DNA from: Bordetella pseudohinzii
Lineage (GTDB): Bacteria > Pseudomonadota > Gammaproteobacteria > Burkholderiales > Burkholderiaceae_B
Assembly: GCF_000657795.2 (NCBI RefSeq)
Contig: NZ_JHEP02000001.1
Location: forward strand, 248,001 to 312,000
Direction of reading: 5' to 3'
Length of the DNA stretch: 64,000 nucleotides
The first letter of the stretch is position 1, and each line of letters starts with the position of its first letter. Of the stretch, positions 37,294 to 44,477 are shown in pieces. The notes beneath the pieces are model-generated. The model did no database searches. It worked only from the letters and a program-made list of their open reading frames with translations, and was not told the DNA's origin. The translations under genes and the position numbers were made by a program.

Positions 37294-37741
37294 GGCCGCG
37301 CTCCCTGCAAGCTCTGGCGTGTCCTGTCGTGCGAAGCACGCGGACATGCCTGCATTGGCGCGGGCCTCGCGCCCCACGCGGCACGGCGGCGAAGCCGCTT
37401 CGTGCCGCGCCACCCCCATGTGCAGACAGGCTTTCGACGCGGCCCGGTGCCGCGTCCTTTTGTCTTGCCTTCCGCCTTTGCCCCTCGCTGTCGCTCCGGG
37501 CGGCGGCGGCCCGGCGGCGCGGCGCTGCTTGCAGCCAGCCCGCCGGCGAACGCGCCAATGGCCGCAGGCCGGGCGCGTTCGAGGCAAGACGCCTGCACGC
37601 TGGACGGCTGCGCCGGATGTTGCGCGAGGCGCGGCGCGAATGCGCCCGCGCTGCACGCGCGACGACACGGCGGCAGCCACTGGAACGACATGCTCGATGG
37701 CACGACGAGAGGCACGGCAACGTGCAGCGAATCGACGGCCA
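37294..37741. other. Non-coding gap upstream of relaxase, candidate oriT region
   Basis: 448 bp with no supportable gene. Near the relaxase start are two hairpins: CGTGC-GAA-GCACG (37328-37340) and a large one at 37377-37409 with arms CGCGGCACG/CGTGCCGCG enclosing GCGGC-GAA-GCCGC. Position upstream of the relaxase and these inverted repeats make it the best oriT candidate in the element. A nic consensus cannot be assigned by eye. Confidence 0.4.
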
Positions 37742-38341
37742 TCATGGGCGTGTCTCCAGCCAGACCGGGTGCGCGACGCCGATCACGGCGGATGCGCTGA
37801 CCGGGCCGAAATAGCGGCTGTCGAACGACGCCGGATTGGTCACGCTCAACAGGAACAGCTCGCCCGGTTCGAGGCGGCGGCAAAGCTGCAAGGATGGCAG
37901 CGGCCGGCCCAGCCGGTCGACAGGCAGCGCGGCGGCCGCAGGCACGCCGTCGATGCGTACCTGCCCGGCGACGATGCAAACGTGTTGCGGCGCGACCGCG
38001 CCCACACGTTTGAGCAGCGGAACGCGGGTCGGCAGGTAGCCGCGCTGCGCAGCCAGCGTGGCGGCCTTGTCGAGCAGCGGCACCAGCACGATGCTGTCCA
38101 CGGACAGCGGACGTGGCAGCGAGGCGGTGCGCGGGTCGAACGGTTCGATGCGATACCAGCCGACCGCCACGCTGTCGGACGGGTTGTAGGTCAGACGCGG
38201 CAGCGGCGACACGAAAGCCGCCCAGGCCAGCGCAGCGAGGCCGACGGCGGCGAAGCCCGCCAGCACGATGCGAACGCGCAGGCGCGAGCGAGGATGCGGC
38301 GCGGCTTCGTGCGTGCATGTGGTGTTGGATTGGGTCGTCAT
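37742..38341 (-). CDS. traF: TraF, signal-peptidase-like pilin-processing protease
   Basis: A 199-aa S26-family serine protease with one N-terminal membrane anchor (about 24-45, VLAGFAAVGLAALAWAAFV). The nucleophile motif is YNPSDSVAVGWYRI (Ser57) and the general-base Lys111 lies in LLKRVGAVAPQHVC. The C-terminal SRYFGPVSASAVIGVAHPVW box is present. In RP4, TraF cleaves and cyclises the TrbC pilin. Its ATG overlaps the DUF2840 stop by 4 nt, placing it in the parA operon. Confidence 0.92.
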   Translation of the reverse strand: MTTQSNTTCTHEAAPHPRSRLRVRIVLAGFAAVGLAALAWAAFVSPLPRLTYNPSDSVAVGWYRIEPFDPRTASLPRPLSVDSIVLVPLLDKAATLAAQRGYLPTRVPLLKRVGAVAPQHVCIVAGQVRIDGVPAAAALPVDRLGRPLPSLQLCRRLEPGELFLLSVTNPASFDSRYFGPVSASAVIGVAHPVWLETRP

Positions 38342-38895
38342 GGCAGCGCCCTTCCGGCCAGCCAGGCGGCGTGCCGCTCGGCGGTGTATTCGGGCAGCGC
38401 CAGGCGGGCCGCCAGACGGTTGCCCAGCGTGCGCCAGTACGCGGGCGACACGTCGATGGCGGCGATGCCTTGCGCGTCGATGTCGTCGATGCGTTCCAGC
38501 ACGGCACGCACCGCGTTTTCGCCTTCGGCGTGCAGCAGCAGGCGTGCGCCCGGCCGCACGCCAGGGATGCGCTGCATGTCGTCCAGCGGCGTGGCGGCTT
38601 GCATCACCATGAGTTGCCAGCGGATCGTGCCGTAGTCGTTTGCTTCCCAGCGCACGCGGCAGAACATTGCACGCGGCAGGAACACTGCGCAGCGCCGCCA
38701 GCGGTCGAGCCGCAGCGTGCGCGCCGGCTCGCCGAAGCGCAGGTAGAGCTTGAATCGCGGTTCGATGTAGGCGAGCGATACGCGAGTCAGCGGCACGCTG
38801 CCAGCCTGGCCGGCGAGCGTCGAAAGCGAAGGCGGCGGTGCAGCAGCCGGTGCAGCCGTCGCCGCGTGAGCGGCAGGCAAGGCGGATGCGTTCAT
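38338..38895 (-). CDS. DUF2840 domain protein
   Basis: A 185-aa protein matching the DUF2840 family always seen beside traF in Tn4371-type ICEs (TRVSLAYIEPRFKLYLRFGEP, RWEANDYGTIRWQLMVMQA, GARLLLHAEGENAVRAVLERIDDID). No signal peptide or membrane helix. The Ala/Pro-rich N-terminal 30 residues look flexible. ATGA overlaps on both sides show coupling with the RHH gene and traF. Function is unknown. Confidence 0.85.
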   Translation of the reverse strand: MNASALPAAHAATAAPAAAPPPSLSTLAGQAGSVPLTRVSLAYIEPRFKLYLRFGEPARTLRLDRWRRCAVFLPRAMFCRVRWEANDYGTIRWQLMVMQAATPLDDMQRIPGVRPGARLLLHAEGENAVRAVLERIDDIDAQGIAAIDVSPAYWRTLGNRLAARLALPEYTAERHAAWLAGRALP

Positions 38896-39155
38896 GGCAG
38901 GTTCTCCGTGCGGTTGTCGGGGAACTCTCGTTCCAGCAAGCCGCGCAGCAACTCGGCCACGGTCACGCCTCGCGTGAAGGCCGACACCTTGATGCGAGCA
39001 CGCATCGCGGGTGTGATGTCGAGGGTCAGGCGTGCGGTGTAGAGGTCGCCTTTGTTGAGTGCATCGGCATCGCCCTGGCGAATCCACGCCTCGGCGTGCG
39101 GATTCGCGGGCGGACGTGCGCCGATGCCGACGCGCTTGCTGCGCGGGCTGCTCAT
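38892..39155 (-). CDS. Ribbon-helix-helix protein downstream of parA
   Basis: An 87-aa protein with a basic N-terminus and a ribbon-helix-helix segment (LYTARLTLDITPAMRARIKVSAFTRGVTVAELLRGLLEREFP). The ATG at 39155 forms an ATGA overlap with the parA stop and is preferred over a GTG 9 bp upstream. Small RHH proteins next to ParA commonly serve as centromere-binding or autoregulatory partners, so it may be the ParB-like half of this ParA module; inference. Confidence 0.82.
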   Translation of the reverse strand: MSSPRSKRVGIGARPPANPHAEAWIRQGDADALNKGDLYTARLTLDITPAMRARIKVSAFTRGVTVAELLRGLLEREFPDNRTENLP

Positions 39156-39790
39156 GTCGGCCACCGCAGCAGTTCATCGGTGAGCACGGCGATCTCGCGT
39201 GCGGCGGCGCTGTCGGGCGCGGTTTCGCGGGCGAGCCGGCCAGCGGCCACGCTGTCGGCGAAGACGATGCGCTGGCGCACTTCGCTGCGCAGCGCCGGCA
39301 GCGGCTGTTCGGCCAGCGATTGCCGTGCTTCCCTGCCGATGATGGTGGTACTGACGCGCCGATTGATGACGAAGGCCGCGCGCAGCGCAGGCCGGAACAC
39401 CTGTGCCTCGCGGATCAGCGCCACCATCTCGGCGCTGGCCCACAGGTCATACGGACTGGGCTGCACGGGAATCAGCACGCGCTCGGCCGCCAGCAGCGCG
39501 GAACGCGCCAAGGCGGCGATGCGCGGCGGGCCGTCGATAATGACGTGATCGGCGCGGCGGGCCAGCTCCGGCGCTTCCTGATGCAGCGTTTCGCGGGCGA
39601 GGCCCACGGCGCTGAACAGCCGGGGCAAGCCCTGCTGGCTTCTGCGCTGTGTCCAGTCCAGCGACGAACCCTGCGGGTCGGCGTCCAGCAGGATGACGTG
39701 CAGGCCGCGCATCGCCAGCTCGCCCGCGATGTGCGTGGCGAGCGTGGTCTTGCCGACGCCGCCTTTCTGGTTGAGAAACGCGAAGATCAT
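39152..39790 (-). CDS. parA: ParA-family partition ATPase
   Basis: A 212-aa deviant Walker ATPase: MIFAFLNQKGGVGKTTLATH (KGGVGKT, signature Lys), LLDADPQGSSLDW, and HVIIDGPPR. It segregates or stabilises the excised ICE. GGGAGG 7 nt before ATG 39790 fixes the start, dropping an upstream in-frame extension. It is the first gene of an operon parA-RHH-DUF2840-traF linked by 4-nt overlaps. Upstream lies the iteron cluster. Confidence 0.95.
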   Translation of the reverse strand: MIFAFLNQKGGVGKTTLATHIAGELAMRGLHVILLDADPQGSSLDWTQRRSQQGLPRLFSAVGLARETLHQEAPELARRADHVIIDGPPRIAALARSALLAAERVLIPVQPSPYDLWASAEMVALIREAQVFRPALRAAFVINRRVSTTIIGREARQSLAEQPLPALRSEVRQRIVFADSVAAGRLARETAPDSAAAREIAVLTDELLRWPT

Positions 39791-39861
39791 GACGCGGCCC
39801 TCCCTGCTGGAAAGCCGGCCTGGCCGTGCCGTTTCGTGGTTGTCCACCGAAACGGCGCGCT

Positions 39862-40042
39862 TCTACTAAAAGTTAGAGATTTATAGTTAGGTAAGTTAGA
39901 GGGGCCGCAAACCCGCGCCGCTACTGGCTTTGCGGCGTTTTCGTACTCCTGATAGCACGAGGGTCGTACTCCTGATAGCACGATACCCTGTACTCCTGAT
40001 AGCACGAGGCCGTTCACAGGTTGTCCCGCAGTTATCCCCGTG
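39862..40042. other. Candidate replication origin: AT-rich tract, three iterons, DnaA-like box
   Basis: Between parA and repA, an AT-rich tract (39862-39900, with AGTTAGAG twice and AGTTAGG once) is followed by three 18-bp direct repeats and then CAGTTATCCCC, which resembles a DnaA box (TTATCCACA). AT-rich DNA, iterons and a DnaA-like site next to a replication initiator is a standard theta-origin layout. An autonomous replication role for the excised ICE is inferred. Confidence 0.6.
39943..40007. repeat. Three exact 18-bp iterons, GTACTCCTGATAGCACGA
   Basis: Identical copies start at 39943, 39966 and 39990, with 23- and 24-bp periods, about two helical turns, so all would face the same side of the DNA. 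They lie directly downstream of repA and are the likely RepA binding sites. Confidence 0.85.
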
Positions 40043-40889
40043 CCGTGGACAGCACGGGCCGGAAGGTCAGCAGTTCCAGCCTTTCGTCCGGCATCGACTC
40101 GATACCCAGGACGTAGCCGGGCAGCGACTGCCGCGCGACCAGCACGCGCAGGTCGTAGGCGAAGTCCGAGAAGCGCGCCGCGCTGCCGGACTTGCGGTGC
40201 AGGTGCCGGAAGTCGAATTGCCAGCCGTGTTCCTGCCGCCCGCCGTGCTTGCGCACCAGGCGGTACAGCCAGCGTTCGATGCCGCCCTTCAAGCGGAAAT
40301 AGGCCGGGTCGATGGTCAGCACCAGGGCGGCATCGAGCACGCCGGCATAGAACCAGTCCGGCAGGATCAGCTCGATGCCCAGCGGCGTGCCGCTGGCGTC
40401 GGCCAGCTCGCGCCATTCGTTCACCCACGAAAAGCGGTGCAACCGCCGCCCGGTGGTTTCGCGGATGGAAGTCGCCACGCTGGTCGATTGCAGCCGGTCG
40501 AGTGCGGCTTTCAGGCGCTGGTAGTCGTTGAGGGACGTGCCGCGCCCGATGAAGCGCAGGATTTCGTAGGGCGTGGCGTGTATCCAGCGCGACGGGCGAA
40601 TGCCCGCGTCGCGCGCCTCCACGATCTGCGAGGCCGCCCAAATCAGAACGTCGGCATCCCATATCGTGGCGATGCCATGCTCGGCCGTGCCTTCCACGCG
40701 GATGGTGATGTTCCCGCTGCGGAAGTCGATCGGCGCGGTGCGCCGCGACTTCGCCAGCGAGAAGAACGGAAAGGCCATCAAGTCCTGACTGTCGCGCGGC
40801 GCCATGCCGTCGCCCGGTAGCGCACGGAACAGGTCGAGCTGTTCCCGCTGCTGCGATCGCTGCCCCGGCGGCAGCGATGGGCTGGACAT
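40032..40889 (-). CDS. repA: RepA-type plasmid replication initiator
   Basis: A 285-aa protein of the plasmid replication initiator RepA family. Typical blocks are FPFFSLAKSRRTAPIDF, GIATIWDADVLIWAASQI, WIHATPYEILRFIGRGTS and YQRLKAALDRLQSTSVATSI, a winged-helix region. It should bind the three iterons just downstream of its gene. The ATG at 40889 is preferred over a GTG four codons upstream; neither has a strong ribosome-binding site. It lies in the same direction as the AlpA-like and DUF2285 genes. Confidence 0.9.
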   Translation of the reverse strand: MSSPSLPPGQRSQQREQLDLFRALPGDGMAPRDSQDLMAFPFFSLAKSRRTAPIDFRSGNITIRVEGTAEHGIATIWDADVLIWAASQIVEARDAGIRPSRWIHATPYEILRFIGRGTSLNDYQRLKAALDRLQSTSVATSIRETTGRRLHRFSWVNEWRELADASGTPLGIELILPDWFYAGVLDAALVLTIDPAYFRLKGGIERWLYRLVRKHGGRQEHGWQFDFRHLHRKSGSAARFSDFAYDLRVLVARQSLPGYVLGIESMPDERLELLTFRPVLSTARG

Positions 40890-40915
40890 GACGATGGCCA
40901 CCGGCGAGCCGACGA

Positions 40916-41200
40916 TCAGCGGCCATCACGGTAGTCGCCCGCATGACGCTCGGCATATTCCGGGTCGGACGTGGCCTCGTAGCTGCGCTGGTCGGCCCAG
41001 GCATCGAGGTCGGCCACCGCGTACATGACGCGGCGGCCGAACTTGCGGAACTTGGGGCCGCCGCCGATCACGCGCTGTTTCTCCAGCGTGCGCGGCGACA
41101 GCCGCAGGTATTCGGCGGCTTCGTCGTTGGTCAGGTAGCGCTGGGGCTGCACGGGCGCAGCGACAGCAGCGGCGGCAGGCCGCAAGGGAGCGGGTCGCAT
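40916..41200 (-). CDS. AlpA/excisionase-like helix-turn-helix protein
   Basis: A 94-aa protein with a MerR/AlpA-like winged helix (QRYLTNDEAAEYLRLSPRTLEKQRVIGGGPKFRKFGRRVMYAVADLDAWADQR), the helix-turn-helix_17 type often annotated as an excisionase or AlpA. GGAGGT 8 nt before ATG 41200 sets the start. It sits between DUF2285 and repA. It may regulate repA or act as the recombination directionality factor; the sequence cannot separate these. Confidence 0.85.
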   Translation of the reverse strand: MRPAPLRPAAAAVAAPVQPQRYLTNDEAAEYLRLSPRTLEKQRVIGGGPKFRKFGRRVMYAVADLDAWADQRSYEATSDPEYAERHAGDYRDGR

Positions 41201-41275
41201 GGGATGTACCTCCATCAAGCCCGGCCACACCACGCGGCCGGATAGAGGCACTTTCAAGAAAGCAAGGCTTCCTGC

Positions 41276-42070
41276 TCAGGGACGTTTTGCAGGGGATGCA
41301 GCGCGTCCCTGTGCAACGGGCGGAAGCTGTGCAAGGCGGCGGTAGCCGCCGCGCATCAGCGCATCGCCCCGGCGTACCAGCCGGCGAACGCGGGCGCGCA
41401 AGGCGCTGTCGGCGTACCAGTCGTCGGCGACGGCATCGACGCCGAACAGCCCTTCGGCCACGTCGCGCAGGGATGCGCCCGCAAGGGTGCCATCGAGCGC
41501 CTGGAGCGTGTTCAACTCCAGCAGCGCAGCGGGTGTCGGCCGCGACCGTGCCGTTCCCGCCGGCGCTGCATCGCCGGCGGCCAGCTTGTCCAGTTCGGCC
41601 GCCAGCGCCTGATAGCGTCCGCAGGATGCGGCGCAGGCGCGAATGGCATAGGCGTAAGCCATGCCGTCGGCCAGGCCGGGAGCGATCACCAGCCGCAGGC
41701 AGCAGCCCGGCCAGCGTGTCAGCAGCACCAGGCGCTTGCCATCGTGGATCAGGTGCTTCTGGCCGGGGAGGCGCCAGAACGCGAAGGCCACCGCGTCAGG
41801 TGGCGGGTCGGCGTCCGGGTAGAGCTGCACCACCGCATCGTGATCGGGGAACCAGGCCGGATGCGCGTCGCGCGCATCCAGGGCGGGATCTTCCAGCAGG
41901 CGCAGTCCCCAGCGCCCGGCGGCCTCTGGCCGGCGGCGCCGGCGCAGCCAGTCGCGGCGGTAGTCGGGGTGGCGACGCAGGTATTCCCACGCCAGCGCGG
42001 GGCCGTCGAGGTGCAGCGTGTAGAGATACGCGGCGGTCGGATACCAGTGTTCGGCGCTCGGGTCAGCCAT
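41276..42070 (-). CDS. DUF2285 (with DUF6499-like N-terminus) protein
   Basis: A 264-aa soluble protein. The N-terminus (HWYPTAAYLYTLHLDGPALAWEYLRRHPDYRRDW) is the segment found in ICE regulators, and the C-terminus contains a DUF2285 region (LQALDGTLAGASLRDVAEGLFG, RVRRLVRRGDALMRGGYRRL) with helix-turn-helix character. AGGAGG before ATG 42070 fixes the start. It is likely a transcription factor of the repA region; its targets are unknown. Confidence 0.82.
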   Translation of the reverse strand: MADPSAEHWYPTAAYLYTLHLDGPALAWEYLRRHPDYRRDWLRRRRRPEAAGRWGLRLLEDPALDARDAHPAWFPDHDAVVQLYPDADPPPDAVAFAFWRLPGQKHLIHDGKRLVLLTRWPGCCLRLVIAPGLADGMAYAYAIRACAASCGRYQALAAELDKLAAGDAAPAGTARSRPTPAALLELNTLQALDGTLAGASLRDVAEGLFGVDAVADDWYADSALRARVRRLVRRGDALMRGGYRRLAQLPPVAQGRAASPAKRP

Positions 42071-42408
42071 GACGCAGCCTCCTGTCATTCAGCAGGAACG
42101 TCGCCACGGATTCCGCCGTGCGGGAGCTATCGAGTCGCCATCAAGTCGTCATCGAAATCGGGATAAGCTGTAACTGCTGGTGTCAAGACTGATTCGCTCC
42201 AGGGCATTGCGGAAATCGTCTGAATGCGACGGCTGCGCCGCCACGAAAATGGTGCGCAGCATGGAGCACCGTGCAGCAGCCCGCGCCAAAGATCATGACT
42301 GTTTGCATCAGAAGCGCACCGCTTCGGTGCAAGAGTGCGGATTCAGACCAATCAGGTCTTGGGTGAGACTGAAATAGTCAGAATGCGCTGCTGTTGGCTG
42401 GGGGTTGG
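42071..42408. other. Intergenic region upstream of DUF2285 with a promoter-like element
   Basis: 338 bp with no supportable gene. It contains a small perfect hairpin GCACCG-CTT-CGGTGC at 42316-42330 and a minus-strand TTGACA at 42181-42186. The hairpin lies downstream of the DUF2958 stop codon but has no T-run. Confidence 0.45.
42160..42186 (-). promoter_or_regulatory. Possible sigma70 promoter for the DUF2285-alpA-repA genes
   Basis: A consensus TTGACA (42186-42181) is followed after 15 bp by TATCCC. The -35 is perfect but the spacing is short and the -10 weak, so this is a tentative call about 90 bp before the DUF2285 start. Confidence 0.3.
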
Positions 42409-42759
42409 TCAGTCGGTGATCGAACCGTTTTCCTTGGCCAGCCGCAGGTACTCCGACAGCAGCCGCACGGGCTGGAAGTAGCGATCGCGCATCACAGGTT
42501 GCTGGTGCGGCCCGACGATGGACGCCAGATCGGACAGCTTCACATGGCCTAGGCCGGGCATGCCTATTCCCAGGTCGATCAGCCCCCATGCCGTATCGCC
42601 ATCGGCCGGGTCGAGCGCGGCCAGCAACCAGGTGGCGTGCGCGTCAGGGGTGAACAGTCGCACCGCCGGCATCGGGTCGATGCCCCGATCAGCGGCGCGT
42701 GCCGCGCCGACGGCGAGCAGTTGCGCCCGCTGTTCAGCGGTGACGAGCGGCTGGGTCAT
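42409..42759 (-). CDS. DUF2958 domain protein
   Basis: A 116-aa protein matching DUF2958, a short family found on ICEs and plasmids (MTQPLVTAEQRAQLLAVGAA, PAVRLFTPDAHATWLLAALDP, DTAWGLIDLGIGMPGLGHVKLSDLASI, RDRYFQPVRLLSEYLRLA). The preserved Asp/Trp/Gly pattern suggests a compact alpha/beta fold. The chosen ATG excludes an upstream extension that runs through the repeat cluster. Function is unknown; it reads away from the XRE gene, with which it shares the regulatory region. Confidence 0.85.
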   Translation of the reverse strand: MTQPLVTAEQRAQLLAVGAARAADRGIDPMPAVRLFTPDAHATWLLAALDPADGDTAWGLIDLGIGMPGLGHVKLSDLASIVGPHQQPVMRDRYFQPVRLLSEYLRLAKENGSITD

Positions 42760-42786
42760 GGCCCGAATCCCCACGCATCCGAGGAT

Positions 42787-42989
42787 GCACGGATACGATT
42801 TTCCACCGAAGCGCGGAACCGCTGAAGCGGATGCGTGCTTTGGCGGGAAAGCACGAAGGCGCAAGCCATCGAATCCGTACATGCACGGAAACGCAGAAGC
42901 GGAATTACGCAGGTCAGGAAAGACACGGATGCGACTCCCCGGGTCTGGTGAAATCCGCAGTTGCGGATTTCAGCAAAAGCACGGAAGCG
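42787..42989. repeat. Six-copy direct-repeat cluster, consensus RCACGGAWRCG
   Basis: Copies start at 42787 (GCACGGATACG), 42811 (GCGCGGAACCG), 42851 (GCACGAAGGCG), 42883 (GCACGGAAACG), 42923 (ACACGGATGCG) and 42979 (GCACGGAAGCG). Intervals are 24, 40, 32, 40 and 56 bp, all multiples of 8. The cluster lies between divergent DUF2958 and XRE genes. It looks like a multi-site operator, partition site or accessory origin. Confidence 0.6.
42949..42972. promoter_or_regulatory. Perfect 11-bp palindromic operator candidate upstream of XRE gene
   Basis: TGAAATCCGCA, 2 bp, TGCGGATTTCA is a perfect inverted repeat centred about 97 bp before the XRE ATG. Size and symmetry suit binding of a dimeric XRE or other helix-turn-helix repressor. 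Regulation of both divergent genes is inferred. Confidence 0.6.
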
Positions 42990-43057
42990 GACTAAATTAC
43001 TGTCATGAGTTAAAGATAACGTGGTTTTAATTGTCCCGCGACTGGACGCTTCTGTCT

Positions 43058-43351
43058 ATGCAGAAGCGATCCGTACAACCCGGCCGACCGGCCGGTGCCA
43101 CCACCTTCGATGCCGAGTTGGCGCAAGCCTTCGGCGCGGCGGTGCGTGCGCTGCGGATGGAACGCGGGATTGCGCAGGAATCGCTGGCCAACCTAGCTGG
43201 CATCGAGCGTTCCCATATGGGCAAGGTCGAGCGTGGCGAGCACATGCCCACGCTGGCGATCATCTTCAAGATCGCCAGCGCGCTTAGTTGCAGTACCGCC
43301 GTGCTGATGGCCGCGACGGAAAGCCAGCTCGCGTCCGTGTCCGAGACGTAG
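43058..43351 (+). CDS. XRE-family (Cro/CI-like) regulator
   Basis: A 97-aa protein with a helix-turn-helix_3 domain (FGAAVRALRMERGIAQESLANLAGIERSHMGKVERGEHMPTLAIIFKIASAL). An in-frame TTG at 43031 could add nine residues; neither start has a clear Shine-Dalgarno site, and the ATG is preferred. It is the only plus-strand gene in the maintenance region and sits beside a repeat cluster and a palindrome, so it is a likely switch between ICE quiescence and mobilisation (inference). Confidence 0.88.
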   Translation: MQKRSVQPGRPAGATTFDAELAQAFGAAVRALRMERGIAQESLANLAGIERSHMGKVERGEHMPTLAIIFKIASALSCSTAVLMAATESQLASVSET

Positions 43352-43365
43352 GCTGTCAGCGAAAG

Positions 43366-43391
43366 GCGCCCCGCCGCAATGGGCGGGGCGC
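43366..43391. terminator. Perfect 10-bp hairpin between convergent XRE and DUF736 genes
   Basis: GCGCCCCGCC, loop GCAATG, GGCGGGGCGC lies in the 52-bp gap between the two stop codons and may terminate in both directions, although T-runs are weak. A 24-nt exact inverted copy recurs at 44253-44276. Confidence 0.5.
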
Positions 43392-43403
43392 GGTGGGCGG
43401 CCG

Positions 43404-43718
43404 TCAGGCTGCCTTGGGCTTGCTGCGCGACCAGATCAGGTCGTGCGTGCCGTCCTCGTTCTCGATCAGGCGGGCATAGACCGTCGCCGGGAACGAAGGG
43501 TCGTCGATGCTCACGGACAGGTAATCCCGCCCGGCCTCACTGGTCTTCTTCCACGCCGCGCCGATCTCGTGGCCGGCCGCCTGAAGGTGGAAGTCGGGGG
43601 CGTTCTCGCTATCGCCCTTGTCGTTGGGAACCAGCTTGACCTTGACGTTGAGGGTCAGGGTGCGGAGCTGGCCGGTGAAGCCGTCTTTCTCTGCGGTGAA
43701 GGTGCCGATGTTAGCCAT
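43404..43718 (-). CDS. DUF736 domain protein
   Basis: A 104-aa protein matching DUF736, common on plasmids and ICEs ([76 protein letters not shown]). It is a predicted all-beta, soluble protein. AAAGGAG 8 nt before the ATG sets the start. It is probably transcribed from the long structured non-coding region upstream. Function is unknown. Confidence 0.9.
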   Translation of the reverse strand: MANIGTFTAEKDGFTGQLRTLTLNVKVKLVPNDKGDSENAPDFHLQAAGHEIGAAWKKTSEAGRDYLSVSIDDPSFPATVYARLIENEDGTHDLIWSRSKPKAA

Positions 43719-44235
43719 GATGTTTCTCCTTTCGGGTTGAACAAGGTCGCGCCAGTGCGTCCTTGTTGTGATCCGGCCGGCGGGGGATGGGCTGGCCGCA
43801 CCGCGCAGCGGTCGCAACACCGTGGAGAGCCTGGAAGCGAAAAGAATTTGTCCCGCGAGGAATGCGCGCAGCGCAGGGGAAATTGTTTTCGCTGGAAGGT
43901 TGCGGCCATGAAGCCCAAGGCGCAGCCGCTCCCTCGCCAGGATTCACGACAAGCCAAGGACGCACGGGCCGCCCGCTCCCGAATGGAGACGTGGCCGACT
44001 CGGCATCCCCGCGTGACGGCTTCACCGGCTTGCGCCCTGACACTGGCAAGGCCAACACCCCAACGACGAGCGAGAACGCTTCTTGCCGCAGATTGCGACG
44101 ACGTGGTTGAGGCGTGGCGTGGATGCTCCATAGCGAAGCCGGGGGGCGTGTCGGTGAACCGTCCTTCGTGACGTACAAGCGCGAACCGCCAGCGTCGAGG
44201 ACGGCACGCTTTGGCACAACCTGCCGCAGCAAGCG
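43719..44235. other. Non-coding region upstream of DUF736
   Basis: About 500 bp with no gene I can support. Open frames exist on both strands because of the high GC content but lack ribosome-binding sites, domains and coding character. Together with the adjacent hairpin array it forms a 759-bp untranslated block between the small gene at 44478 and DUF736. Confidence 0.5.
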
Positions 44236-44470
44236 GGGGCGTAGCCCCACAAGCCCCGCCCATTGCGGCGGGGCGCCATCGAAACCTTGCCCGCGCCAGC
44301 GGGCGCCGATCGCTGTACCGCGTGCAAGGCACTTGCACGTCCACCACGTCGCCGCCTGGTCGAAGGCGGCGACGTGGCGATTTTGCTTTGGACGCTGGAA
44401 CCGGGCGCGGCCACCGCCGCGCCCGGATTTCCGACCACCGGCCCCAAGGCGGAACGGCTTGGGGCCGGTG
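44236..44470. repeat. Array of seven perfect stem-loops
   Basis: Seven consecutive perfect inverted repeats fill this 235-bp stretch. Stems: GGGGC/GCCCC (44236-44248); GCCCCGCC/GGCGGGGC (44253-44274); GCCCGC/GCGGGC (44289-44304); CGTGCAAG/CTTGCACG (44321-44339); 13-bp CCACGTCGCCGCC/GGCGGCGACGTGG (44344-44377); 11-bp CCGGGCGCGGC/GCCGCGCCCGG (44401-44426); 13-bp CACCGGCCCCAAG/CTTGGGGCCGGTG (44436-44470). No protein gene explains them. A structured RNA, a single-strand initiation site or a protein-binding scaffold are possible. Confidence 0.8.
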
Positions 44471-44477
44471 CGGCTCG

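Noticed and set aside
35932-37800. A 622-codon plus-strand open frame
   Set aside because: Antisense to the relaxase gene; no domains or ribosome-binding site.
39943-40007. The three 18-bp repeats as a CRISPR array
   Set aside because: The spacers would be only 5-6 bp, there are no cas genes, and the position beside repA fits iterons.
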